Below are positions 16,985 to 25,641 of a stretch of DNA of 64,000 nucleotides, in pieces. The first letter of the stretch is position 1, and every line of letters begins with the position of its first letter. Made by a program: the position numbers and the translations under genes. This DNA is from M55B127 sp034521955 (GTDB taxonomy: Bacteria > Bacillota > Halanaerobiia > Halanaerobiales > M55B127): the NCBI GenBank assembly GCA_034521955.1, contig JAXHLT010000001.1, positions 372,001 to 436,000 of the forward strand. The letters run 5' to 3'. Below the pieces are notes generated by a model. That model worked only from the letters and a program-made list of their open reading frames with translations. It was not told where the DNA came from and ran no database searches.

Positions 16985-18766
16985 TTATTTAGCTATAGTT
17001 AAGTAGAATCTGAAACAGGTTCCCTGTTCAACAACACTTTTAACTTCTATTTCACTATTATGTCCCTTTACTATATGTTTAACTATTGAAAGACCTATTC
17101 CGGTACCACCTATTTCTTTAGATCTGGCTTTATCAACTCTATAAAATCTTTCAAATATACGTTCCTGGTCTTGTTCAGGAATGCCCAGTCCGGTGTCCTC
17201 TATTTCTATAAAAACTTTGTCTTCTTTTTGATATGCCCTTAGATATATCTTGCCGTCTTCTTTGTTATACTTGATAGCATTATCTATTAGATTAATTAAA
17301 AGGTTCTCAATCTGTGGTTTGTTAATCATAACTAAAGGCAAATCATCGTCAAAATGATTAATTATATCAATATTTTTCTGTTCTGCTTTACTTTTTAAAA
17401 TTCTTAATGGTTTCTCATATATGTAATCTATATTTTCTGGTTTTAATTCAAAATAATTAGCTTCTAACTTAGATAAGTCTAAAAGATCATTAATAAGTAA
17501 ATTTAATCTGGTAGCCTCTTTACTAATTATTCCCACAAATTTCTCAATCGTTTCAAACTCACTTATCTTGTTTTCAATAATTGTATCAGCATAGCCTTTA
17601 ATTGAAGTTAAAGGTGTTTTTAACTCATGAGACACATTTGCAACAAAATCTTTTCTCATCTCTTCTAATTTTTTTAACCTGGTAACATCTATTAAGACCA
17701 TTACTGCACCAACTATGCTACCATTATTATCCGCTATGGTCTGAAAACTACATTCAAGATAAGTCTTTTCAGGAGTTTTAAATGTTAACTCAGTGTTTAA
17801 ATGTTTGTTTTCTTCTAAAACTTTATCTAGATAATCATTTAATCTATGGTCTCTTATTTCACTAATGAAATTTTTACCTTCTATATTTTCACATTTAATA
17901 TTTAATAGTTTGCATGCCTTAGGATTCATCATAAGAATTTTTTTATTTTGGTCTGTTGCTATAACTCCTTCAGTCATACTGTTTAAAATTGCAGATAATT
18001 TATTTTTTTCTTCAGTTATTCTCTCGATTTTTTTATCTAACTCTATACCAAGCCTGTTATATTCATTAACCAAATTACCAAGTTCACTATTAGAATAATT
18101 AACATCTTCAATAGTAGTTCTTTTCCCTTCTACTATTTCTTGTGCCATTTTTTTGATTTTGTTTAATGGTTTAATAACTGATTTAGAAAAATACCAGACA
18201 ATCATGTTGCTTAAAAATAAAAGAATGAGTAAAAAAACTAAATAACGATAAATATTATTTCGAATAATTGAATTTATGTTTTCTAAAGATTTTGACATTC
18301 TAATAACTATATTTTGATTATTTGTATTAAAAAAAGCTGCCACATAAAACATTTCTTGCTCAAGTGTGCTACTTTTTCTTGATGATACACCAATTAAACT
18401 GCTATTATTCATAACTGTGCTAATTTCAGGCCGACTAGCATGATTATCCATAAGTTCAGGCTTATAGCTTGAATCAGCTAAAACTTTCCCTTCTTTATTG
18501 ACTAATGTAATTCTTGTCTCAATATTACTGCCTACTTCTTTTATATAGGCATCTAATTTCTCGGGATTATTAATATTATCCATAATATTATTATCATTTC
18601 TTATTAACTCAATATCATTAACAAGGGCTGTTTTTAACTGCTGCAGGTAGAATTCTCTATAATTTAAAGTTAAAAAATAAAATATAGAAGTGAATAATAT
18701 AATTTGTATAATTGCAAAAACCAAAATTAACTGTGTTCTTAAACTATAATCACTCCACTTTTTCAA
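16985..18766 (-). CDS. phoR: PhoR-type sensor histidine kinase
   Basis: Membrane kinase of 593 residues: membrane helix 12-32, extracytoplasmic sensor about 33-172, second helix 174-195, HAMP 196-245, PAS about 255-360, HisKA with FVANVSHELKTPLTSIKGY (phospho-acceptor His380), N box NLINLIDNAIKY, G1 DTGLGIP and G2 GGTGIGLSIVKH. The layout is that of PhoR/WalK kinases; pstB, phoU and a PhoP-like regulator beside it make phosphate sensing the likely role. Its start overlaps the response regulator gene by 17 bases, indicating translational coupling. Confidence 0.9.
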   Translation of the reverse strand: MKKWSDYSLRTQLILVFAIIQIILFTSIFYFLTLNYREFYLQQLKTALVNDIELIRNDNNIMDNINNPEKLDAYIKEVGSNIETRITLVNKEGKVLADSSYKPELMDNHASRPEISTVMNNSSLIGVSSRKSSTLEQEMFYVAAFFNTNNQNIVIRMSKSLENINSIIRNNIYRYLVFLLILLFLSNMIVWYFSKSVIKPLNKIKKMAQEIVEGKRTTIEDVNYSNSELGNLVNEYNRLGIELDKKIERITEEKNKLSAILNSMTEGVIATDQNKKILMMNPKACKLLNIKCENIEGKNFISEIRDHRLNDYLDKVLEENKHLNTELTFKTPEKTYLECSFQTIADNNGSIVGAVMVLIDVTRLKKLEEMRKDFVANVSHELKTPLTSIKGYADTIIENKISEFETIEKFVGIISKEATRLNLLINDLLDLSKLEANYFELKPENIDYIYEKPLRILKSKAEQKNIDIINHFDDDLPLVMINKPQIENLLINLIDNAIKYNKEDGKIYLRAYQKEDKVFIEIEDTGLGIPEQDQERIFERFYRVDKARSKEIGGTGIGLSIVKHIVKGHNSEIEVKSVVEQGTCFRFYLTIAK

Positions 18767-19439
18767 ATTTATATCCCACTCCCCTCACAGTCTTAATATA
18801 GTTTTCACCAATTTTTTTCCTGAGCCTTCTAACATGAACATCAACAGTCCTAGTATCCCCCGAAAACTCATATCCCCAAATCTCTTTTAGTAATTTATCC
18901 CTTGAGAAAACTTCATCATCATTACTAATTAAATATACTAATAGATCAAATTCTTTTGGAGTCATAGATACTTTTTCATCATTTTTTGTTACAGTGTAGT
19001 TTTTTATATTTATTACGATATCATTTAAATTAATAACTTTAGGTTTGTCTTTTTCATAATTTGCACTCATTGATATTCTTCTCAACAGTGCCTTAATACG
19101 TGCTATCAGTTCTCTGGTATTAAAAGGTTTTGTAACATAATCGTCTGCCCCTAGTTCAAGCCCGATAATCCTATCTATATCTTCACTTTTAGCTGTTAAC
19201 ATTATAATAGGAAGATCTCCTAATTTATCATCATTCCGTATTTTTTTACATACATTTAGTCCATCAATTTCTGGAAGCATCAAATCTAATACAACTAAAT
19301 CAATATTTTCTTTGACTTTTTCTAAAGCCTCTTTCCCATCTTTTGCCTCAACTATATCATAACCTTCATTTTCAAGATTAAACTTTAACAACTCTCTTAT
19401 GTTTTTTTCATCATCAACAACTAATATTCTTTTTTTCAT
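18750..19439 (-). CDS. phoP: PhoP-type response regulator (OmpR/PhoB family)
   Basis: Protein of 229 residues with a receiver domain (acidic pocket VVDDEKN at 7-13, phospho-acceptor Asp52 in VVLDLMLPEIDG, TAKSE with the conserved lysine) and a winged-helix DNA-binding domain (MTPKEFDLLVYLISN, then DVHVRRLRKKI and VRGVGYKF). It activates phosphate-starvation genes with PhoR. Family boundaries with WalR are soft, so the name rests on context. AGGAGGAAAGCAAG precedes the ATG; a perfect hairpin ends just upstream of this ribosome-binding site. Confidence 0.9.
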   Translation of the reverse strand: MKKRILVVDDEKNIRELLKFNLENEGYDIVEAKDGKEALEKVKENIDLVVLDLMLPEIDGLNVCKKIRNDDKLGDLPIIMLTAKSEDIDRIIGLELGADDYVTKPFNTRELIARIKALLRRISMSANYEKDKPKVINLNDIVINIKNYTVTKNDEKVSMTPKEFDLLVYLISNDDEVFSRDKLLKEIWGYEFSGDTRTVDVHVRRLRKKIGENYIKTVRGVGYKFEKVE

Positions 19440-19455
19440 CTTGCTTTCCTCCTAA

Positions 19456-19491
19456 CTAAATAAAGAGCCCGACAAAAGGCTCTTTATTTAG
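19456..19491 (-). terminator. Perfect 14-bp hairpin between nptA remnant and phoP
   Basis: CTAAATAAAGAGCC at 19456-19469 pairs perfectly with 19478-19491 around an 8-base loop. On the minus strand it follows the nptA stop by three bases and ends with an AU-rich arm, so it is a terminator for the decayed transporter gene. It lies only a few bases before the phoP ribosome-binding site, so it could also attenuate read-through into phoPR. Confidence 0.7.
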
Positions 19492-19494
19492 AAT

Positions 19495-21385
19495 TTATGC
19501 GCTTTTCCTTTCACGTTCGATAACACTATATGCTATATCAGCAAACTGATCACTAATATGTTCTAGATCTTCTAAGATTTCAAGATATGCTATACCTGCT
19601 GATGGAATACAAATTCCTTTATTCAACCTCTGCAAGTGATCATCTCTATATTGTAATAATATCTTATCCATTTTTTCTTCACCTTCAAAAAGCCTGTCTG
19701 CAATCCCTTTGTCACCAGTTTTAATTATTTTTCTAGAATCATCTAGGTAGTCAATAACTATATCATAGGCATTCTTTATAGAGTTTGTTGCTTCCTCAGA
19801 AAATTCTAAATCATTTTCAATTATGTATTCTGATAATTCAGCGATTGAATTGGCGTCATCAGCAATACTTTCAATATCATCAACAATTGAAAAATAGCTG
19901 TCTAGTACTTTTATATCTTCATCAGGTAATGAAGTATGTGGAATGTTTGTAAGGTATATTAATAATTCCTCTTCAATCTCATTTATTATCTCTTCTTTGT
20001 GTTTAATCCTTTTAATTATTTCTTTATCTTTATCAATAACTGCTCTTCTAGATTCTATAACCATCTCCTGAACAATGCCGTGCATCCTTGTGATTTCCAT
20101 ATTAACCTGTGACACAGCTGCTTGCGGAGTATTTAACATCCTTTCATCTAAATGTACTAAACCTCTTTCAATAGAAACTTCTTCTCCAGGTATTATTTTA
20201 TTAACTACTTTAACCATAAAACCTACAAAAGGAAACCAGATTATAGTATTAAGAACATTAAATAAGGTGTGAGTATTAGCAAGTAGCCTTTCAGCACTTA
20301 TTGTATTATTAGTCATCATACTCTTACAATTCTCTTAGTGACCTGCTGTAAGTAAGTATTATCTTAGCAACTACTTTAGACTCTTATAACCTATAAAGTC
20401 GGAATTATATAGATAAGTATTATCATAATACTTGAGCCCAATATGTTAAATATAAAGTGGGCTGCAGCAGACTTTTTAGCCGTCTTGCTTGCTCCAATAG
20501 CAGATAAGATAGCAGTAACTGTTGTACCAATATTACTACCTAACAAAATTGGGACTCCTGAGGTAAAATCAATTACTCCAACTGAAACCAACCCCACTAA
20601 GATACCAAAGGTAGCAGAACTACTTTGAACAACAACAGTTATTGTCATCCCTACTTACTTTAGTAGTCTTTAAGACTTGCTGTAAAGCTATACTATCAAC
20701 TTTTTTACCATTAAATTCTATTATGTAACTGTGATTCACTAGAGTGGTAATATCATATGTACTCACTCAGCTGATATTAAGACCTATTAAAATAAAATAG
20801 CAGAACTACTTCTAACAATTAAATCTTGCTGTTCCTATTAATAAATCTGAATATAGTTTTATTGCCTGAAATTTTGTCATTAAACACTAATTATGCTAAT
20901 GTGCATAATCCTCATGTGATAAATTGTCACTATATGATATTGCAATTAAGTATCCCTATGCAATCAAAAGCAGTTAATATTACTTGTGCAGTAATCGTAT
21001 GATACCGAATATTAGCTTTAAAACATGTATGCACTGACCTAATTGAAGCTGTATGACAATGGTCATAAGTTAGAACCAAGACAAATTAATTTCAAAGTAA
21101 TATCGAATTACTTCAAAATTAGGCACTATTCATCCATGAGGTAGCAAGCCCATAAGGTTTATCTAGTGCCTACAATTCTATAACAGTTGTAGCACTACTA
21201 CTTTGCACGATTGAAGTGACACCAGTCCCAACTAATATTCCCGAAAATGTGTTCTTTGTTAAAAACGCTAAGAAGTGTCTAAGCTTTTTACCGGCAGTTT
21301 TTTGCAACCCTTCACTCATCTGTTTCATACCGTAGATAAAAAGACCTAAACCACCTGTAAGACCAACCACCATCTCAAATGACAA
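19495..21385 (-). pseudogene. Decayed Na+/phosphate cotransporter (NptA/PNaS family) with PhoU-like tail
   Basis: Four pieces of one gene remain on the minus strand. 21170-21385 (TTG start behind GGAGGTG) gives the N-terminus through IVQSSSATTVI, the first QSSSA repeat. 20391-20648 gives the second repeat, VVVQSSSATFGILVGL and GSNIGTTVTAI. 19495-20319 gives AHTLFN-type sequence (NTHTLFNVLNT) and an intact PhoU-like helical tail. Just upstream of the second block a frameshifted remnant, ALQQVLKTTKV, is still legible, and 20325-20390 holds in-frame stops. The 520 bases between the first two blocks lack a recognisable middle and contain an extra degenerate copy of the QSSSA codons at about 20798-20816. 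Functional transport is unlikely. Confidence 0.85.
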
Positions 21386-21444
21386 ATCAGCGCACCTCCA
21401 AAGTGTATTATTGTTATATTTTTTTCATCATTTGGTGATTATTA

Positions 21445-21705
21445 TTAAATAACCCCTATTCTTTTGTGATCCCCTTTGAGCTTTAATGTTACAGAATCAG
21501 TTAATAGATCAGCATAAGAAAATGATAAATGTCTTTTTTGTTCATTATCATCAATTTTTACTATAAATATATTGTCATATGTCTTATCTAAAATACCTTC
21601 TTTATTTATAGATCTCCTTCTACCCCGATCTGCTTTTATTATAACTTCTTTTCCTATATGTTGAGAAATATTTTTTTTGATTTCACTTAATGTATTTTTA
21701 GTCAT
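21445..21705 (-). CDS. veg: Veg family protein
   Basis: Small basic protein of 86 residues with the Veg pattern IGKEVIIKADRGRRR and GILDKTYDNIFIVKI, then SFSYADLLTDSV. In Bacillus Veg is abundantly expressed and promotes biofilm formation, acting on the SinR pathway; a role in this organism is inferred. A G-rich ribosome-binding site (GGGGGGG) precedes the ATG. Veg sits here between the nptA remnant and the ykuK/rsmA pair; in many Bacillota it also lies close to rsmA, which supports the call. Confidence 0.92.
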   Translation of the reverse strand: MTKNTLSEIKKNISQHIGKEVIIKADRGRRRSINKEGILDKTYDNIFIVKIDDNEQKRHLSFSYADLLTDSVTLKLKGDHKRIGVI

Positions 21706-21803
21706 AAGAGAACCCCCCCAGCTTCCCTTGAATTAATAAAATTACTTATCATAAAGACAAATAATTTTAATTATAAAACTATAAAAATAGCAATTTATAA
21801 TAA

Positions 21804-22280
21804 CTACTTAGTATATCTATCAGCAACATTTGATGCTGCGTATGAATCTGGTTTAATCAATGCATCATAGCCACTTCCAATAACCATGCCTACAACCTCT
21901 TTAATAATCTCACTGCTAGAACCATTTTGTCCAACATCTATATGGATTTCAATATCTAGAAGTGAACTTTCATTATCATTCGATAAAAGTTCTGTTAACT
22001 TACTTGCGACAGTCAAACTTCTTGATACTTCATGAAATATTCTTTTTTTAAATCCACTTTTCATCTCAACCTTTTTCTTGTGATAAAAATATCTTCCCCC
22101 ATGTCCTACTCTATAAATCACAATCGCAGTAACAAATACTGATTCAGCTAGCCCGGGATGGGAATCTGTACCAATAATTAATTTATATTGATTATTTGGT
22201 TTTTCATTAATGAAAGATAAAATGCTATCATATGTTTTTTTAATACTCATTTTACCTTCCGTAGGGCTAATAAACATCAT
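21804..22280 (-). CDS. YkuK/DUF458 family RNase H-like protein
   Basis: Protein of about 158 residues opening with MFISPTEGKMS, the YkuK-family start. IIGTDSHPG supplies an RNase H-like DxS motif near residue 35, and EIHIDVGQNG and SYAASNVADRYTK complete the conserved acidic pattern. Function is unproven; the fold suggests a nuclease-like or nucleic-acid-binding role. A GTG at 22289 overlaps the rsmA stop, but the ATGs at 22280/22277 fit the family N-terminus better. The gene is translationally close-coupled to rsmA. Confidence 0.8.
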   Translation of the reverse strand: MMFISPTEGKMSIKKTYDSILSFINEKPNNQYKLIIGTDSHPGLAESVFVTAIVIYRVGHGGRYFYHKKKVEMKSGFKKRIFHEVSRSLTVASKLTELLSNDNESSLLDIEIHIDVGQNGSSSEIIKEVVGMVIGSGYDALIKPDSYAASNVADRYTK

Positions 22281-22285
22281 AATTA

Positions 22286-23176
22286 TCACTCTTTTTCACT
22301 TTTTAATTCCCAGAATACATTACTAAGTGAAACCATTTGATCTATTGATAATTTTTCTCCCCTAATTCTTTTATCAATACCACATTCCTTTAACCCCATT
22401 AAAATTATTTCTTTATCAAGACTTACAAGAGGAGATAAGGTTAAACTATTTTTTATATTTTTTCTTCGCAGATTAAATATTGCTCTTACAACCTCGAAGA
22501 AAAAGTCTTTATTTGTTACATTATAAGGAGATTTACTATATGGAGTAAGTTTTATTATTGAAGAATGCACTTCAGGTTTAGGTAAAAATGCTGAAGGTGG
22601 CACTTCAAATTTAATATCTGTTTTGTAATGAAATTGAATAAAAACACTTAGACTACCAAAAGCTTTGGTGCCTGGTGATGCAGCTAGTCTATCCGCTACT
22701 TCTCTCTGCATCATAAATGTCATTTCATTTATTTTAAGAGGAGAAAATAGTAAACTTTCTATTATTGGAGTTGTTATATAATAAGGTAAGTTAGCAATAA
22801 TCTTTATATTTTTATCATCCAAATTATACTTTTCAATAATTTCTTGCCAGTTTACTTGTAATACATCCATGTTTAATATTTCTAGATTATCATAATCTTC
22901 AAACTGATCTTTTAAAATTTTAATAAATCTAGAATCTTTTTCGATAGCTAATAATTTGCCCTTATCCAAAGCCTGAAGTAAATATTGAGTCAATGATCCG
23001 ATTCCAGAACCAATTTCTAAAACAAATTCCTCTCCATTTAATTCAGATACAGCTATTATTTTTCTCATTATCTCATTATCAACTAAAAAATGTTGGCCTA
23101 ATTTTTTCTTTAATCTAATATTATATTTATTTAAGATACTTTTCGTATTATGAAAATTTGCTATTTTTTTATCCAT
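22286..23176 (-). CDS. rsmA: 16S rRNA dimethyladenosine transferase RsmA (KsgA)
   Basis: Dimethylates two adjacent adenosines in helix 45 of 16S rRNA, a late step in small-subunit assembly. Length 296 with LGQHFLVDNEIMRKI at residues 26-40, the SAM-binding motif VLEIGSGIGSLTQYL, and the catalytic NLPYYITTPII. The C-terminal RNA-binding part includes FNLRRKNIKNSL. The ykuK-like gene overlaps or abuts its stop, forming a two-gene unit. Confidence 0.97.
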   Translation of the reverse strand: MDKKIANFHNTKSILNKYNIRLKKKLGQHFLVDNEIMRKIIAVSELNGEEFVLEIGSGIGSLTQYLLQALDKGKLLAIEKDSRFIKILKDQFEDYDNLEILNMDVLQVNWQEIIEKYNLDDKNIKIIANLPYYITTPIIESLLFSPLKINEMTFMMQREVADRLAASPGTKAFGSLSVFIQFHYKTDIKFEVPPSAFLPKPEVHSSIIKLTPYSKSPYNVTNKDFFFEVVRAIFNLRRKNIKNSLTLSPLVSLDKEIILMGLKECGIDKRIRGEKLSIDQMVSLSNVFWELKSEKE

Positions 23177-23267
23177 AAAGTACTCCTTATTTGTGTATTA
23201 TCATAATTATTTTATCACATTGAAAGTTATAATGTAAAATAATATAACAAGTTTATTTTTTAAAAAC

Positions 23268-23879
23268 CTATTCTATTTCAACTATTCCTTTTTTAATACA
23301 TTTAATTAAAGCTTGAGTTCGGTCATTAGCAGATAATTTTTTTAAGATGTTACTTACATGATTTTTTACTGTTCTTTCAGTAATTATTAAAGTTTTTGCA
23401 ATTTCTCTATTACTTTTTCCTTTAGAAATTTGTTTCATTACATCTAATTCTCTTTCAGTTAGATTATGAAATCTATAATTTTTTGATTCCTCTTGTACTT
23501 GCTCCAAAGTATCACTATTAATATATTTTTTTATTGATTTATAGAAATAATTATAATCTTTAGAAACTGATATAATTTGGTCTATGTTATTATTTATACT
23601 AACATCTAAATTAACCTTATTGTTATCTAGTAAAAATATTAGTATGTTTTTTCTTTTTCTTTTAATTTTTGCTATTATCTTTATTAGTTCTCGTTCATTA
23701 AGATTGAGCATATTAATTAATACAAGATCAGGATAGAACTTATTTAAGACAGATGAAACATGCTCAAACTGTGAAATTGAAAAAACTGACTTCACTTCTG
23801 GTTTTTCTTTCAGAAAATGAGATAGCAATTCTTTATATAATTTATTTTTATCAAATATTATAATCTTAATTTTTCTCAT
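23268..23879 (-). CDS. LuxR/NarL-type regulator with degenerate receiver domain
   Basis: Protein of 203 residues. The last 65 residues are a clear LuxR-type helix-turn-helix (LTERELDVMKQISKGKSNREI, shortened here, then ERTVKNHVSNILKKL). The first 120 residues align with a receiver domain, but the acidic pocket is IFDKNKL instead of DD, and the phospho-acceptor site reads PDLVLINMLNL with Asn in place of Asp. It is therefore unlikely to be controlled by ordinary aspartyl phosphorylation. AAAGGTGA precedes the ATG. It is the nearest downstream regulator to the peptide-export cluster, but a terminator separates them. Confidence 0.85.
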   Translation of the reverse strand: MRKIKIIIFDKNKLYKELLSHFLKEKPEVKSVFSISQFEHVSSVLNKFYPDLVLINMLNLNERELIKIIAKIKRKRKNILIFLLDNNKVNLDVSINNNIDQIISVSKDYNYFYKSIKKYINSDTLEQVQEESKNYRFHNLTERELDVMKQISKGKSNREIAKTLIITERTVKNHVSNILKKLSANDRTQALIKCIKKGIVEIE

Positions 23880-23934
23880 ATTTTTTTCACCTTTAAAGTT
23901 TTCTTTTTATTATATCATCTTTAGAAAATAAAAA

Positions 23935-23966
23935 AAGGTTAATCCCAAATAAATAGGATTAACCTT
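23935..23966 (-). terminator. Intrinsic terminator of the 24.0-25.6 kb unit
   Basis: AAGGTTAATCC at 23935-23945 pairs perfectly with 23956-23966 over a 10-base loop; on the minus strand it is followed by TTTTTTTATTTT. It ends the long minus-strand gene series that begins with the bacteriocin-like peptides. Confidence 0.88.
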
Positions 23967-24010
23967 AGATTGACATTTTTAATTATTTATTGAAAATATA
24001 TTTATATTAA

Positions 24011-24643
24011 TTAATCAAGTTCAGTTAAAACCGCTCTCACAGGTGAAGCTTCACAGTCATTTAACTTCAATGGTAAAGCAGTCAAATTATATATACCCGG
24101 ATTGATTTCACTTAAATCTATCCCTTCTAATATGATTACTTCATTTTTTAATAAAAAATTATGAACATCAAAATTAGTAGTACCTAATTCTTCAATTGTT
24201 ATATAATCAATACCTATAAAATGAACTCCCTTTTCAACTAAGTACTTGGCTCCTTTAAGTGTTAAGTATATAAAATCTTCATAAAATTCATTTTCTTTTA
24301 AATAACTAGAATTTTTAGTTTTAAACAAAATCTTTTCACTATTTATTTCATGATTAGTTAATTCTTCTTTAGTAATTTTTTGCTTGTTTTTAATCTCAAT
24401 TACCTGTGCTTTTCCCATGAAATAATTTAACTTGATATCATTAATATTTTTCCCGTTTTCAATGAAATGTGAGGGAGCATCTACATGTGTACCCACATGA
24501 ACACTGAAACTTATGTTACTAAGTTTATAACCATCTGTATTTATATCTTTTGTTTTTTCTTTTCTTGTCGGTGTGTCTCCAGGAAAACAAACCATATCAT
24601 TTTTTATATTAATAGATACATCATACACCTTTTTGTTAGTCAT
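24011..24643 (-). CDS. Cyclase family protein (kynurenine-formamidase-like metal hydrolase)
   Basis: Protein of 210 residues of the cyclase/KynB fold. The diagnostic motif HVGTHVDAPSHF (about residues 45-56) supplies metal ligands, and GIDYITIEELGT and ILEGIDLSEI lie at the expected later positions. Relatives hydrolyse cyclic or formyl amides, isatin or cyclic-diketone substrates; the substrate here is unknown. A start five codons upstream would create an ATGA overlap with the dehydrogenase gene, but AAGGGAG is well spaced only for the ATG at 24643. Close coupling to a D-2-hydroxyacid dehydrogenase suggests a shared small-acid pathway. Confidence 0.8.
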   Translation of the reverse strand: MTNKKVYDVSINIKNDMVCFPGDTPTRKEKTKDINTDGYKLSNISFSVHVGTHVDAPSHFIENGKNINDIKLNYFMGKAQVIEIKNKQKITKEELTNHEINSEKILFKTKNSSYLKENEFYEDFIYLTLKGAKYLVEKGVHFIGIDYITIEELGTTNFDVHNFLLKNEVIILEGIDLSEINPGIYNLTALPLKLNDCEASPVRAVLTELD

Positions 24644-24654
24644 CTTAACTCCCT

Positions 24655-25611
24655 TCATATTACTTTATTATTAGGTTTACGTCCTTCAAGAACTGCAATT
24701 ACATCTTCGGCTACCATTTCAGACATCTTATATCTGGAATACGTTGTTGCTGATCCAGTATGTGGAGTTAATACAACATTATCTAATTCAAGTAATTTAT
24801 GATAAATTTCTGGTTCTTTTTCATAGACATCCAATCCGGCTGCAAAGATTTCTTTATTCTTTAAGGCATTAGCAAGTTCCTTTTCATTAATAATTGGACC
24901 CCTACCTGTATTAACTATTACTGCTGTTTCTTTCATATTTTTTAATTCTTGTTTGTCTATAAGATGATAAGTCGATTCATTTAATGATGCATTAATTGTA
25001 ATAAAATCAGAGCTTTTAATTAATTCATCCAGTTCAGCATAAGTAGCATTTAATTTGTTTTCTTCGACTTTATCAAGAGGAGTTCTCTTGTTATATAAAA
25101 CATTCATATTAAATCCTTTAGCTCGCTGTGCTACAGCCTTTCCAATTCTACCAAATCCTATAATCCCTAATGTTTTTCCATAGGTTCTTTGGCCTAATAA
25201 CAACTCTGGTCCCCAACCTTTATATTTTAAATCTCTTACAAATTTATCTGACTCAATTATTCTTCTAGCTGCTGATAAAAGTAAAGTCCAGGTTAAATCT
25301 GCTGTTGCTTGGGTTAATACATCTGGTGTATTAGTCACAGATATGTTGTTTTCTTTGGCTGCATCTAAATCAATATTATCATAACCAACTGCATAGTTGG
25401 CTATAACTTTCAAATTTTTACAACTCTCAATAATTTCACGGTCAATAGGATCACTTAAAAGTGAAACAATTGCATCAGCATCTTTTGCTCCATTAATAAA
25501 TTCTTCTTTAGTCGGATTTGTAGAATCAGAAAATACTTCTACTTCATATTTCTTCTTTAAGATTTCTAAACCGGTATCCGGAATTTTTCTTGTTACAAAT
25601 ACTTTGGGCAT
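24655..25611 (-). CDS. D-2-hydroxyacid dehydrogenase (glyoxylate/hydroxypyruvate reductase-like)
   Basis: NAD(P)-dependent oxidoreductase of 318 residues. It opens MPKVFVTRKIPDTGLEIL as in glyoxylate reductases; the Rossmann motif GIIGFGRIGKAVAQRAKG lies at about 150-167; catalytic residues are seen in NTGRGPIINEKEL, the DVYEKEP loop and TPHTGSAT. It reduces a 2-keto acid such as glyoxylate or hydroxypyruvate. It stands between a TolC-like gene and the cyclase gene on the same strand with short gaps. The exact substrate is not deducible. Confidence 0.88.
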   Translation of the reverse strand: MPKVFVTRKIPDTGLEILKKKYEVEVFSDSTNPTKEEFINGAKDADAIVSLLSDPIDREIIESCKNLKVIANYAVGYDNIDLDAAKENNISVTNTPDVLTQATADLTWTLLLSAARRIIESDKFVRDLKYKGWGPELLLGQRTYGKTLGIIGFGRIGKAVAQRAKGFNMNVLYNKRTPLDKVEENKLNATYAELDELIKSSDFITINASLNESTYHLIDKQELKNMKETAVIVNTGRGPIINEKELANALKNKEIFAAGLDVYEKEPEIYHKLLELDNVVLTPHTGSATTYSRYKMSEMVAEDVIAVLEGRKPNNKVI

Positions 25612-25641
25612 ATTAACACCTCTTTTTTTAGTCTACATCTA

